64,000 nt of DNA, from NCBI GenBank assembly GCA_964527565.1, contig CAZGOY010000013.1, positions 1 through 64,000 on the forward strand, given 5' to 3'. Of this stretch, positions 10,501 to 18,731 are shown in pieces (the stretch's first letter is position 1; the number at the start of each line of letters is the position of its first letter). The notes below the pieces were generated by a model. It saw nothing but the letters and a program-made list of their open reading frames with translations, made no database searches and had not been told where the DNA came from. Position numbers and translations under genes: made by a program. This DNA comes from JAGXQV01 sp964527565. GTDB lineage: Bacteria > Pseudomonadota > Gammaproteobacteria > Burkholderiales > Sulfuricellaceae.

Positions 10501-10765
10501 TTTCGCTTTGCCGACGGGCGAGTTCCAGCTGATACTGGCGGGAAAGAATGTTGCGTATCAGGAGGTACAACAGCAGGGCGGTAACGACGACGAACAGAAT
10601 GCCCTTGAAAATCTGTACCTTCTGGAGCAAGGCCGCTTCAGGGAAGAACAGGGCGGACAATCCATCGGAAACAATAATCCACAGCCCCGCCGTGAGCACG
10701 TAGGCCAGTGCGGCGCGCAATGCCAGGCGCCTGGCGAGATTTTCTTCCGGCTTTGTATCGGTCAT
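7499..10765 (-). CDS. membrane PAS-GAF-PAS-GGDEF-EAL-receiver protein
   Basis: A 1088-residue protein. Two transmembrane helices (about 15-75) are followed by PAS (about 85-200), GAF (about 215-375), PAS (about 395-515), GGDEF (about 525-690), EAL (about 700-950) and a C-terminal response-regulator receiver (about 965-1080; LLLVDDE, phospho-acceptor in SDQRMPG, KPWED). The GGDEF signature is degraded to GADTF, so no cyclase activity is expected. The EAL domain keeps EALLRW, VNVS, ELTES, DDFGTGYSS and LKID, but the usual AEGVET reads AKGVET, replacing the general-base glutamate. It may therefore be a c-di-GMP sensor rather than a phosphodiesterase. The ATG at 10765 is preferred over a GTG four codons upstream because GGAGA precedes it. 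Confidence 0.85.
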   Translation of the reverse strand: MTDTKPEENLARRLALRAALAYVLTAGLWIIVSDGLSALFFPEAALLQKVQIFKGILFVVVTALLLYLLIRNILSRQYQLELARRQSETNYRQLFDGMLNGFALCEIIVDEQGVPCDFRYLEINPAFERLTGLKRETVLGKRVREVIPGIESRWIEAYGNVALNGNEMRFQDYVADLDIHFDIMAFSPQKGRFAAIFDNITHRKLAERKVARLTSLYAALSQSNQAIVRIGEREPLFREICRVAVELGGFRFAWIGIPESGGWLHVAASHGDDQGYLDEIKVCVDANSPYGLGPGGIAVREGRTCIVEDIGDATDMAPWRADLVQRGIRSIAAFPLNKRDGQAAGALILYAAESQYFDQAMIDLLNEMAMDISFALDNFERKEARSEVEARLRESEVRFRTIFDSINDAIFVQDAETGAIVDVNQRMCEMFGYRHEEALHLDVDKLSSGVPPYTRQDAEQWTRKTLQGAPQAFEWQAKARDGRLFWVEVNMRLALIGGARRLLVSVRDISERKKAEKAIYHLTRYDALTGLPNQFLLEYRLNRAIGQAAESRHPIGVMMLNLDNFHTVNDSVGYDTGDLVLLNVARRLSAAVDEQDTVARLGADTFALLALSPGDIKEFIGKLETLLVTIAQILEIDGREIQVNASIGVSFFPDDGNTALELVQKAGIAMRHAKSDGGNAYRFFAQDMNARAQEQMALSNSLRHAQERNQLVLHYQPQVDAFSGQIVGVEALLRWQHPEQGMLMPGKFIALAEENGLIVPIGDWVLREACRQARIWHEAGHARPFVSVNVSALQFKQSDLAKSAIKAITESGLAPHFVELELTESMLMSHFEQTLAALKELKAFGVRFSIDDFGTGYSSLNYLKHFPIDKLKIDISFVTDIVTDADNAAIVKAMIAMGHSLELKVIAKGVETEAQAGYLRTLHCDEMQGFYFSRPVPAQEIAALLEQHPPLRNGSGDERILLLVDDEANVISALRRILRRDGYHILTADNAQEGLELLAKHPVGVILSDQRMPGMTGIEFLSKVKVMYPNIVRMVLSGYTEVNTMRDAINRGAIYKFLTKPWEDEPLREAIKEAFLRHETQRDEERRP

Positions 10766-10870
10766 GCCGTTCTCCACTAAAAAATTATCCCGCTTCGTCT
10801 GCTCCGGGAAACTTCGTGAATGCTTTCGTCGCGTGGCGAACCGGCAGGCGCCATGCTGAATTCCGCTTGG

Positions 10871-12658
10871 CTAGAGGCCGTCCACGTTGCGTTGCAACCA
10901 CAGTTCCAATGCCGCGAGATGCCACAGCTTGTTGCCGCGCAAGGCAGTGTAGGCGGCTGCTCCTTCCGGGTCGGCGAGCAGCTTTTCCACGTAGTCGCGG
11001 CGGAACAGGCCGCGGCTACGGCAGGCGGGCGAATCTAGAATGACGCGCATGAATTCGAGGAATTCGCCGCGCACGTGCTTGAGCGCCGGTAGCGGGAAAT
11101 AGCCCTTGGGGCGGTCGATCACCGCGTCCGGCAACAGTCCGCGTGCGATGGCCTTGAGCGGGAACTTGCCGCCTTCCTTGAGCCGCAGTTCGGGCGGCAT
11201 GCGCGCCGCCAGTTCCACCAGTTCGTGGTCGAGGAAGGGTACGCGCGCTTCCAGCCCCCAGGCCATGGTCATGTTGTCGACGCGCTTGACCGGGTCATCG
11301 ACGATCAGCGTGGTCACGTCGAAACGCAGCACGCTGTCGAGGAAGGTGTCGGCGCCGGGGCGCGCGAGATGATGCTTGACCAGTTCCGAGGTGACGTCGG
11401 GGCAGGCGTAGGCATCGGTAACGGTTTCCAGGTATTCGGCGTGTCCCCGGTCGAAGTAATGGCTGCGGAAGCGCTTCAAGTCATTGCCGTATTCCGCCTC
11501 CATCAGCGGATACCAGAAATAGCCGGCGAACACCTCGTCGGCCCCCTGGCCGGAGAGCACCACCTTGACCTCTTCGGAAACCTTTTCCGCAAGCAGGTAG
11601 AAGGCCACCGCGTCCTGCCCCACCATGGGCTCGGCCATGTTGGCAAAGGCTTCCGGCAGGCGTTTCAGGACTTCGCTATTGGGGATCAGGTATTTGTGGT
11701 GGCGCGTCTTGAAGCGTTCCACCACTTGGTCGGAGTATTCGAATTCATCGGCTTTTTCCGCACCTTCGCCGACATCCTCGAAGCCTACCGAGAAGGTCAG
11801 CAGGTCGTCCACATGATCGGCCAGCAGGCCGACCAGCAGGCTGGAATCCAGCCCGCCGGAAAGCAGCACGCCGACCGGCACGTCGGAGGCGAGGCGGTGG
11901 CGTTCCACCGCGCGTGTCAGCACCAGGCGGGTGGCGGCCAGCCAGTCGCGTTCCGGGAGCGCCTGGGCGGGCCGGGTGGCATCGAGCCGCCAGTAGAGGC
12001 GCTGGCTGACCTGCCCCTCGGCATCGAAGCTCAAGGTGGTCGCCGGCGCCAGCTTGCGCACGCCCCGCAACAGGGTGCGCGGGGCGGGCACCACGGCATG
12101 CAGGGTCAGGTGGTGGTGCAGGGCGACCGGATCGATGGCGGTATCGATGCCGCCCGCCGCCAGCAGCGCCTGGGTTGACGAGGCGAAGCGCAGGCGGGAG
12201 CCTTCCAGGCTGTAATACAGCGGCTTGATGCCGAAACGGTCGCGCGCCAGGAACAGGGCGCGGTGGCGCATATCCCATACGGCGAAGGCGAACATGCCGT
12301 AGAAGCGTTCCACGCATTGCTCGCCCCAGGCGTGGTAGGCCTTGAGGATGACTTCGCTGTCGCCTTCCGAGAAGAAGGTGTAGCCCAGTTCGTGCAGTTC
12401 GGCGCGCAGCTCGCGGTAGTTGTAAATGGTGCCGTTGAACACCAGCGCCAGCCGCAGTTCCTGGTCGATCATCGGCTGCTCGGCGCTGGCGGAAAGGTCG
12501 ATGATCGCCAGGCGGCGGTGGCCGAAGGCCAGCGGCCCGTCGCTGAACGAGCCGCCGCTGTCCGGCCCGCGCCGGACCAGCCTGGCCGTCATGCGCTCGA
12601 CGGCGTCGAGGTCGGGGGGCTGCTTGTCAAAACGAAGTTCGCCGCAAATGCCACACAT
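10871..12658 (-). CDS. asparagine-synthase-type amidotransferase, N-acetylglutaminylglutamine amide type
   Basis: A 595-residue protein. The N-terminal Ntn glutaminase (MCGICGELRF, catalytic Cys2; RRGPDSGG; FNGTIYNYRELR) is followed by the synthetase PP-loop SGGLDSSLLVGLLA and GQGADEVFAGY. The sequence is closest to the subfamily that amidates N-acetylglutaminylglutamine, an osmoprotectant dipeptide, rather than to AsnB. The reading frame stays open about 320 codons upstream, but Cys2 must follow the initiator Met, which fixes the start. The partner GNAT/ATP-grasp dipeptide synthase and the associated peptidase are absent; it diverges from sbcD. Confidence 0.82.
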   Translation of the reverse strand: MCGICGELRFDKQPPDLDAVERMTARLVRRGPDSGGSFSDGPLAFGHRRLAIIDLSASAEQPMIDQELRLALVFNGTIYNYRELRAELHELGYTFFSEGDSEVILKAYHAWGEQCVERFYGMFAFAVWDMRHRALFLARDRFGIKPLYYSLEGSRLRFASSTQALLAAGGIDTAIDPVALHHHLTLHAVVPAPRTLLRGVRKLAPATTLSFDAEGQVSQRLYWRLDATRPAQALPERDWLAATRLVLTRAVERHRLASDVPVGVLLSGGLDSSLLVGLLADHVDDLLTFSVGFEDVGEGAEKADEFEYSDQVVERFKTRHHKYLIPNSEVLKRLPEAFANMAEPMVGQDAVAFYLLAEKVSEEVKVVLSGQGADEVFAGYFWYPLMEAEYGNDLKRFRSHYFDRGHAEYLETVTDAYACPDVTSELVKHHLARPGADTFLDSVLRFDVTTLIVDDPVKRVDNMTMAWGLEARVPFLDHELVELAARMPPELRLKEGGKFPLKAIARGLLPDAVIDRPKGYFPLPALKHVRGEFLEFMRVILDSPACRSRGLFRRDYVEKLLADPEGAAAYTALRGNKLWHLAALELWLQRNVDGL

Positions 12659-12772
12659 GCTTTTCGAGATCGGGATAAAGCTCGAAGGATACACCGGGAA
12701 CAGGCCGCAACCAACGCATCGGCGGCAAAAACTGGTAGCATGAGGCCCACCCGTTCCCCCCGCTTTTCCCCC

Positions 12773-14035
12773 ATGCGCATCCTCCACACTTCCGATTGGC
12801 ATCTGGGCCAGACCTTGTACGACTTCGACCGCGCTTTCGAGCATCAGCGCTTCCTCGACTGGCTGTTGGAAACGCTGAAAACCGAACAGCCCGACGCGCT
12901 GCTGATTGCCGGCGATGTCTTCGATAATTCGAACCCCTCCGCCGCCGCGCAGCGCCAGTTGTATGGCTTCCTGACCGCCGCACGGGCACAGGTGCCGCAT
13001 CTTTCCATCGTGATGGTGGCGGGCAACCACGATTCGCCGGGGCGGCTGGAGGCGACTGCGCCTTTTCTCCAATTGTTCGATGCGGCGGTGGTCGGGCATA
13101 TCCGGCGCCGCGCCGATTGCGGCATCGACCTGGAGCGCCTGGTGGTTCCGTTGCGGAATGCGCAGGGCGAGGTCGCAGCCTGGTGTCTGGCGATACCCTT
13201 CCTGCGTCCCGGCGACGTGCCGCGCGTCGAGGGGGCGGCGGACCCTTATCTCGACGGCGTCGCCGAACTTTACCGGCAGGCGCTGGCAGTGGCGCTGGCC
13301 CGCCGCCAGCCGGGGCAGGCCATCGTCGCGATGGGGCATTGCCACATGGTGGGCGGGCAGGTTTCCGAGACTTCCGAACGGCATATCGTGATCGGCGGCG
13401 CGGAAGCCTTGTCGGCGGGAATCTTCGATCCGACGATAGCCTATGCCGCCCTCGGGCATTTGCATTTGCCCCAGACAGTCGGCGGAAATGCGCATATCCG
13501 TTATTCCGGCAGCCCCTTGCCGATGTCGTTTGCCGAGGTCGATTATCCCCATCAGGTGCTGCGCGTAGAGCTCGAAGGCGAAGCTGTTGCAGCCATCCAG
13601 GCGATTGCGGTTCCCCGTGCCGTGCAACTGCTGCGCGTGCCGAAAAAACCGGCGGGGATTGACGAAGTGCTGGCCGAACTCGCCGCGCTGGAATTAACTG
13701 AACTGACGGAACACGAACAGCCTTACCTCGAAGTCCGGGTGCGCCTGGATGCGCCCGAGCCGGGGCTGCGCGCACGGGTCGAAGCCGCCTTGCTCGGCAA
13801 ACCGGTGCGCCTGGCACGCATCGAGCCGACTGCGGCGCGCCATGAAACGGATGAAAACGAAGCTGCCGCACTGTCCCTCGCCGATCTCGAACGGCTGGCT
13901 CCCGAGAGCGTATTCGCGCGCCTGTGCGAACAAAAAATCGGCGCGGATGCCCCGCAACGCGAAACCCTGCTTGCCGAACTGCACGCCGCCTTTGCCGAAC
14001 TGGTCCTTGCCCCGGCGGAAGGAGAGGCGGCATGA
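12773..14035 (+). CDS. sbcD: SbcD nuclease subunit
   Basis: A 420-residue calcineurin-like phosphoesterase starting MRILHTSDWHLGQTLYDFDR, with metal motifs GDVFDNSNP, GNHDSPGRL and GHCHM/GHLHLPQ. With SbcC it makes an ATP-dependent Mn2+ nuclease that opens DNA hairpins and protein-blocked ends (Mre11 homologue). The ATG at 12773 matches the family N-terminus; the frame extends upstream without family similarity, and a second in-frame ATG lies at 12740. It overlaps sbcC by four bases (ATGA), so the two subunits are translationally coupled. Confidence 0.93.
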   Translation: MRILHTSDWHLGQTLYDFDRAFEHQRFLDWLLETLKTEQPDALLIAGDVFDNSNPSAAAQRQLYGFLTAARAQVPHLSIVMVAGNHDSPGRLEATAPFLQLFDAAVVGHIRRRADCGIDLERLVVPLRNAQGEVAAWCLAIPFLRPGDVPRVEGAADPYLDGVAELYRQALAVALARRQPGQAIVAMGHCHMVGGQVSETSERHIVIGGAEALSAGIFDPTIAYAALGHLHLPQTVGGNAHIRYSGSPLPMSFAEVDYPHQVLRVELEGEAVAAIQAIAVPRAVQLLRVPKKPAGIDEVLAELAALELTELTEHEQPYLEVRVRLDAPEPGLRARVEAALLGKPVRLARIEPTAARHETDENEAAALSLADLERLAPESVFARLCEQKIGADAPQRETLLAELHAAFAELVLAPAEGEAA

Positions 14036-17000
14036 GAATCCTGGCGATACGCGGCAAGAACCTGGCTTCTCTGGCGGGCGAATTCGCGGTCGATTTCCAG
14101 CAGGAACCATTGCTTTCCGCCGGATTGTTCGCCATCAGTGGCCCCACCGGCGCGGGCAAGAGCACCTTGCTGGATGCCTTGTGCCTGGCCCTGTTCGACG
14201 ACACCCCGCGCCTCAAGGGCGCCGATGCGCGCGGCATCGGCCTGCCCGATGTCGGCAGCGAAACCACGCTGCCCAACGACCGCCGCAACATCCTGCGGCG
14301 CGGCAGCGCCGAAGGTTATGCCGAAGTGGATTTTCTCGGCAACGACGGCGTCGGCTATCGCTCGCGCTGGAGCGTGCGGCGCGCCCACGGCAAGGCGGAA
14401 CGCAAGCTGCAAAACGCCGAGATGGAGATCATCCGCATCGCCGACCAGCAGCCGGTCGGCGGCCATCTCAAGAGTGAAGTCGTCAAAACCATCATCGAGA
14501 AAATCGGGCTGTCCTTCGAGCAATTCACCCGTGCGGTGTTGCTGGCGCAGAACGAATTTTTCACCTTCCTCAAAGCCGGCGACGACGAGCGCGCCGCACT
14601 GCTGCAAACCCTGACCGGCACCGACCGTTTTGAAATTCTTTCGCGGCGTGCCTATGAGCGCCACAAGGCGGAGCAGGACAAATTGCGCCAACTGCGCGAA
14701 CGCCTCGCCGACCAGCAGCCCTTGTCCGCCGAAGAACGCATTCAGTACGAAAGCGAGCAGCTCGCGGCCAAATCCGCAATCCAGGTGCAAGGCGAACAGG
14801 AGAAACAGCTCGCCGCTCACCTGCGTTGGTATCAGGATCTGGAAAAAGCGCTCCAGCGCGAAGCCGCCGCCCAGGCGGAACTGGAAAAAGCCATCGCCCA
14901 ACGCGAAGCGGCAACCCCGCGCCGCGCCCGCTTCACCCTGGTCGAAGCGGTACAGGGCGCCAGACCCCTGCTTGCCGAAGAGCGGCGCCTCGAAATGGCG
15001 CGTAGCGAAATCGCCAAGCAGGTGAGCGCCGCGCAAGCAAACCTCGCCTTGACCGTTCAAGCCTGTGATGCCGCTCAAGCCGCCGGCGCATCCGCCAATG
15101 CCGCGTTCGGCAAGCTGGAAGAGGCGCAACGGCAGTTTGCACCGTTGATCCTGCAAGCGCGCCAACTCGATATCGAGATCGCCACCCGGCGCACCGCCCA
15201 TGCCGGCTCCGATCAAGTCCATAACGGCGCCCTGGCCGCGCTGACCCAGGCGAGGAACGACCTCGACGCCAACCAGAAGGCCATCCAGTCCGCGCAAACG
15301 CAGTTGCAAGCCGCCCGCGAATGGCTGGCCGCGCATCGCCGCTTGCAAGCGCTGGCCGAAGGCTGGATGCGCTGGGACACCTTGTTCGCCGGTGCCGCCG
15401 AGGAGCAGCAGCGCGCCGTGCAAGCGGATGAAGAAATCCAGGCCCTGAACCGGCAAGGGCAGCAGCAATACCTGGCGGTCGAGGAGGGCGAAGCCCGGCT
15501 GGCCGCGTCAATCGAGCTTTTGCAAGCATCGGAGGATGGCCTCCAGCGTGCCGCCGCCGCATTGAAATCCTTCGATGCCGAAGCGCAGGCGCGCGCCAGA
15601 ACCGGCCTGGATGTGAGCAAGGAAGCGCTGCAACAGGCCGATGGGGTTTGGCGCGAACAAAGCGCCGGCGAAGGGCAACTCAACACGCTTGTCGGCGAAG
15701 CCGAAGAACTCGACCTGGCGCTGGCCGCCGCTCAGGAACGGCTGAACCAGGTGCGCGCGCAACAGCCGTCGGCGCGAGCGACGGCGCAACAGGCCGAACG
15801 CGACTGGCACGTGGTGTTCGAAGCCTCGCAGGAAAGTGTCGGCGCGTTGCGCAGCCAATTGCGAGACGATGCGCCTTGCCCGGTGTGCGGCGCGCTGGAG
15901 CATCCTTATGTGGCGCTGAATCCCGCCCTGGACAACGCGCTGGCGCGCCTTCAGGACGGTCTGGAACGCAACCGGCAGGCGCTTAACGCACTGGAAGTCG
16001 AAGAAAAAACCCTGCTCAACCAGCTTGAGAATCTGGGCGGGCGCGTCAAACAAAACCAGCTTCGGATTGCCCAGTTCAAACAGAGGCAGGAAACCGTGCT
16101 GGCCGCCTGGACGCTGGCCGTTTTCCGCTTGTCCGAACTGTTTGGCACGGATTCTCCGCCCGCCGAAACGGCGCAATTTCCAAGCTGGCTGGCAAGCCAG
16201 CTCGCCCGGATGCAACGGGAAGCCCAAGGTCTTGCCGAGCAGGAGGCCTGTTTGCGTCAGGCAACGACCGAGCAGCAACAGGCCCAGGGCAAACTCGATG
16301 CGGCGCGCAAAGCGCACGACGCACTGAAGGACGAAGCCGCGCGCCTGAAAGCCGACGCCGAGCGCACGCAATCCGCGATCAATGCCGCCCGCGACCATCT
16401 GGCCGGCACCCGGCAGCGTTTGGCGCAAGCGCTGGATCAACTGGAACTGGCGCGCCCCGGCGAAGCCGGCCTCATTGACGGCTGGCGCGACCAATGGGCC
16501 GCCAACCCCAGGCAATACCATGCCGCCCGCCGCCGGGAAGCCGAACAGTGGTCGGCGCAAAAGAAAAGCGAAGAAGTGCTGCTGGCCGATCTGTCCGGCC
16601 TGGAAGCGGCGGCGCAAGGGCTGGTCAAGCGGGCAAACGAAGCCGAAGCCGCCCACCGGCAAGCCAGCCAGGCGTTGACCGACATCGCCCGGCAACTGCA
16701 AGAACAACAGGCCGAGCGCCGCAAGCTGTTCGCCGGCCTGCAATTGCCCGCTCACCCGGAAGGCACGCGGCTCTCGCCTCTCGAAACGGTGGCGGTGCAA
16801 GAAATCGAAAGCCATCTGAACGGCGCCATCGATGCTGCCCGCAGCCAACAGGAAAGCGCCCGGCACAGCCTCAAGGGATACGAACAGCAACTGGCCGTCC
16901 AGCAGGAGCGACTTTCCCAGCTTACAAAACAACTCGAAGCCAATCAGGCGGCAGAGAAACAGGCTGCTGCGGACCTGACGCAGTGGCTGTCCGCGTTCAA

Positions 17001-17859
17001 TGCGAGCGCGCCTGAAGATACGCAGCTGGATGGCGCATCCCTGAAAGAGCTGCTTGCCTGTGATGCCGCCTGGATAGTTACCGAGCGGCAAACGCTGGCC
17101 CAACTGGATAGCGCCATCGACGGTGCCACCGGCGGTCTGGCGCAGATGCGCGGCCAGCGCGAAAACCACCAGAACGCCCGTCCCACGGGCGATTCCCCGG
17201 AAATCGTGCAGGCCAAGCTGGAACAGGCGGCGGTAACGCTGAACGGTTTGCGCGAATCATTGAGCGGGGTAGAACTGGCCCTGCGCCGCGATGACGAGAT
17301 CAAGCAAAAAGCCAGCGAGTTGCTCGACATCCTCGCCGCCCAGGAAAAAACCGCGCGCCTGTGGGCGCAGATGAACGAGTTGATCGGCGCCGCCGACGGC
17401 AAGAAATTCCGCAATTACGCCCAGCAACTGACCCTCGACATCCTGCTCGGCTACGCCAACGCCCACCTCAAGAACCTTGCTCGGCGTTATCGCCTGAGCC
17501 GCGTCAAGGATAGTCTCGCGCTGCTGGTGATCGACCAGGACATGGGCGACGAACCGCGCTCGGTGCATTCCCTCTCCGGCGGCGAATCCTTCCTGGTGTC
17601 GCTGGCATTGGCGCTCGGGTTGGCCTCGCTATCCTCCCACCGGGTGCGCGTCGAATCGCTGTTCATCGACGAAGGCTTCGGCAGCCTGGACGCCGATACG
17701 CTGAGAGTGGCGATGGACGCCCTCGACAGCCTCCAGGCGCTGGGCCGCAAAGTCGGCGTGATTTCCCACGTGCAGGAAATGACCGAACGCATCGGCACTT
17801 GCGTGCAGGTGAAGCGCTTGCCCGGCGGGCAGAGCAGGGTGGAGGTGGCGGGGTTGTAA
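14032..17859 (+). CDS. sbcC: SbcC nuclease ATPase subunit
   Basis: A 1275-residue SMC-like ATPase. It has an N-terminal Walker A GPTGAGKSTLLDALC and long Gln/Ala/Glu-rich coiled coils on both sides of a zinc hook CPVCG (about residue 620). The C-terminal signature SLSGGESFLVSLALALG is followed by Walker B SLFIDEGFGSLD. It is the Rad50 counterpart that tethers DNA ends and gates SbcD. The length is larger than E. coli SbcC (1048) because of longer coiled coils. It forms a two-gene operon with sbcD. No terminator with a T-run is visible after the stop. Confidence 0.93.
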   Translation: MRILAIRGKNLASLAGEFAVDFQQEPLLSAGLFAISGPTGAGKSTLLDALCLALFDDTPRLKGADARGIGLPDVGSETTLPNDRRNILRRGSAEGYAEVDFLGNDGVGYRSRWSVRRAHGKAERKLQNAEMEIIRIADQQPVGGHLKSEVVKTIIEKIGLSFEQFTRAVLLAQNEFFTFLKAGDDERAALLQTLTGTDRFEILSRRAYERHKAEQDKLRQLRERLADQQPLSAEERIQYESEQLAAKSAIQVQGEQEKQLAAHLRWYQDLEKALQREAAAQAELEKAIAQREAATPRRARFTLVEAVQGARPLLAEERRLEMARSEIAKQVSAAQANLALTVQACDAAQAAGASANAAFGKLEEAQRQFAPLILQARQLDIEIATRRTAHAGSDQVHNGALAALTQARNDLDANQKAIQSAQTQLQAAREWLAAHRRLQALAEGWMRWDTLFAGAAEEQQRAVQADEEIQALNRQGQQQYLAVEEGEARLAASIELLQASEDGLQRAAAALKSFDAEAQARARTGLDVSKEALQQADGVWREQSAGEGQLNTLVGEAEELDLALAAAQERLNQVRAQQPSARATAQQAERDWHVVFEASQESVGALRSQLRDDAPCPVCGALEHPYVALNPALDNALARLQDGLERNRQALNALEVEEKTLLNQLENLGGRVKQNQLRIAQFKQRQETVLAAWTLAVFRLSELFGTDSPPAETAQFPSWLASQLARMQREAQGLAEQEACLRQATTEQQQAQGKLDAARKAHDALKDEAARLKADAERTQSAINAARDHLAGTRQRLAQALDQLELARPGEAGLIDGWRDQWAANPRQYHAARRREAEQWSAQKKSEEVLLADLSGLEAAAQGLVKRANEAEAAHRQASQALTDIARQLQEQQAERRKLFAGLQLPAHPEGTRLSPLETVAVQEIESHLNGAIDAARSQQESARHSLKGYEQQLAVQQERLSQLTKQLEANQAAEKQAAADLTQWLSAFNASAPEDTQLDGASLKELLACDAAWIVTERQTLAQLDSAIDGATGGLAQMRGQRENHQNARPTGDSPEIVQAKLEQAAVTLNGLRESLSGVELALRRDDEIKQKASELLDILAAQEKTARLWAQMNELIGAADGKKFRNYAQQLTLDILLGYANAHLKNLARRYRLSRVKDSLALLVIDQDMGDEPRSVHSLSGGESFLVSLALALGLASLSSHRVRVESLFIDEGFGSLDADTLRVAMDALDSLQALGRKVGVISHVQEMTERIGTCVQVKRLPGGQSRVEVAGL

Positions 17860-17984
17860 CGTGTCTCGGTCTTGCTTGATCTCCTGGAATGCTCGCTGTA
17901 ATGTCGGAAAGTAATGCCGAATTCACTGGGGAACCGGAGAGGAACCAAAGTGAATTGGAAAATGACACTGGCCCCTTTCCTTGA

Positions 17985-18272
17985 TTAAACTCGCCGCTCT
18001 GCGGTTGCGTAGACCTCTGCATCCCGGCGCTGACCAATGGCCACAATCAAAACCTCAATTGCTTCCGCATTCACTCGATAGACTATCCGTGTGCTTCCGG
18101 TGCGGATACGTCGGCAGCCGACGAGCCTGCCGACCAGAGCTTTACCCAGCTTGTCAGGTTCGCCGTTCTGGATGCGTTTGGTGACGACTTTCAAGATGAC
18201 GCGCGCTTCGGCTTGTCCGAGCGCCATAAGATCGGCGGCCACGGCATCGTGATAGATGACGCGCCAGGTCAT
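17985..18272 (-). CDS. RelE family toxin
   Basis: A 95-residue protein with the RelE layout: MTWRVIYHDAVAADL strand-helix, LVGRLVGCRRIRTGSTRIVYRV central strands and a C-terminal IVAIGQRRDAEVY segment. It is a probable ribosome-dependent mRNA endonuclease. The start ATG overlaps the stop of the upstream antitoxin gene (ATGA). The pair sits between sbcC and dapD, transcribed towards sbcC, and appears complete. Confidence 0.87.
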   Translation of the reverse strand: MTWRVIYHDAVAADLMALGQAEARVILKVVTKRIQNGEPDKLGKALVGRLVGCRRIRTGSTRIVYRVNAEAIEVLIVAIGQRRDAEVYATAERRV

Positions 18273-18565
18273 GGCTCAATCTGGTCGCCAACACCTAAAC
18301 GCGCCAGCATTTCTTCGTGAGTGATGGCTTTGGCCGGATCGAAGGTGACCACGCGATCAGCGGCGATGGCGTCGATACGCAAATCCTCCAGTTCATCCAT
18401 CAAGTCCGTGTAACCATTTATGGGGAGGATGACACAAGCCGGCTTGTTGTCGCGCATGACCACATATTTATCCTGGTCGCCGCTTTGCAAGCGGTCAAGA
18501 AGTGCCTTGCCTTGACGTTGCAAATCGGTGGAGGAGATAACTTGATCGGTTCGGTCGAGAATCAT
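18269..18565 (-). CDS. Phd/YefM family antitoxin
   Basis: A 98-residue protein with the Phd/YefM N-terminal fold (VISSTDLQRQGKALLDRL, then DKYVVMRDNKPACVILPINGY). The acidic C-terminal half (EELEDLRID-like, ending GVGDQIEP) is expected to bind the toxin. It acts as antitoxin and autorepressor for the overlapping RelE gene. The ATG at 18565 is chosen because a G-rich Shine-Dalgarno lies about ten bases upstream; an ATG 15 codons earlier lacks one. Confidence 0.85.
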   Translation of the reverse strand: MILDRTDQVISSTDLQRQGKALLDRLQSGDQDKYVVMRDNKPACVILPINGYTDLMDELEDLRIDAIAADRVVTFDPAKAITHEEMLARLGVGDQIEP

Positions 18566-18633
18566 GGTGTGCCCCCGCTTTAATTTGAATCTTGTTATGA
18601 ATAAGATCATATCAAATTCATAATCTGGCGGAC

Positions 18634-18716
18634 GTAGGATGGGGTGGAGCGTCTTTGGTGATGCCCATGAAATGCTCGTTGCTACAATGGGTATCGCTAC
18701 GCTCCACGCATCCTGC
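18634..18716. repeat. degenerate REP-like inverted repeat
   Basis: GTAGGATGGGGTGGAGCG at the left end is an imperfect inverted match of CGCTCCACGCATCCTGC at the right end, with internal GATGCCCAT and ATGGGTATCGC segments. It resembles the dispersed GTAGGATGGGT-type palindromic elements common in proteobacterial intergenic DNA. It lies between the Phd antitoxin promoter region and the end of dapD. Confidence 0.5.
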
Positions 18717-18731
18717 GCCGGGTTTTGCAGC

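Noticed and set aside
12659..13627. N-terminal extension of the amidotransferase frame into sbcD
   Set aside because: The Ntn amidotransferase needs Cys2 after the initiator Met (MCGICG at 12658), and the extension is antisense to sbcD.
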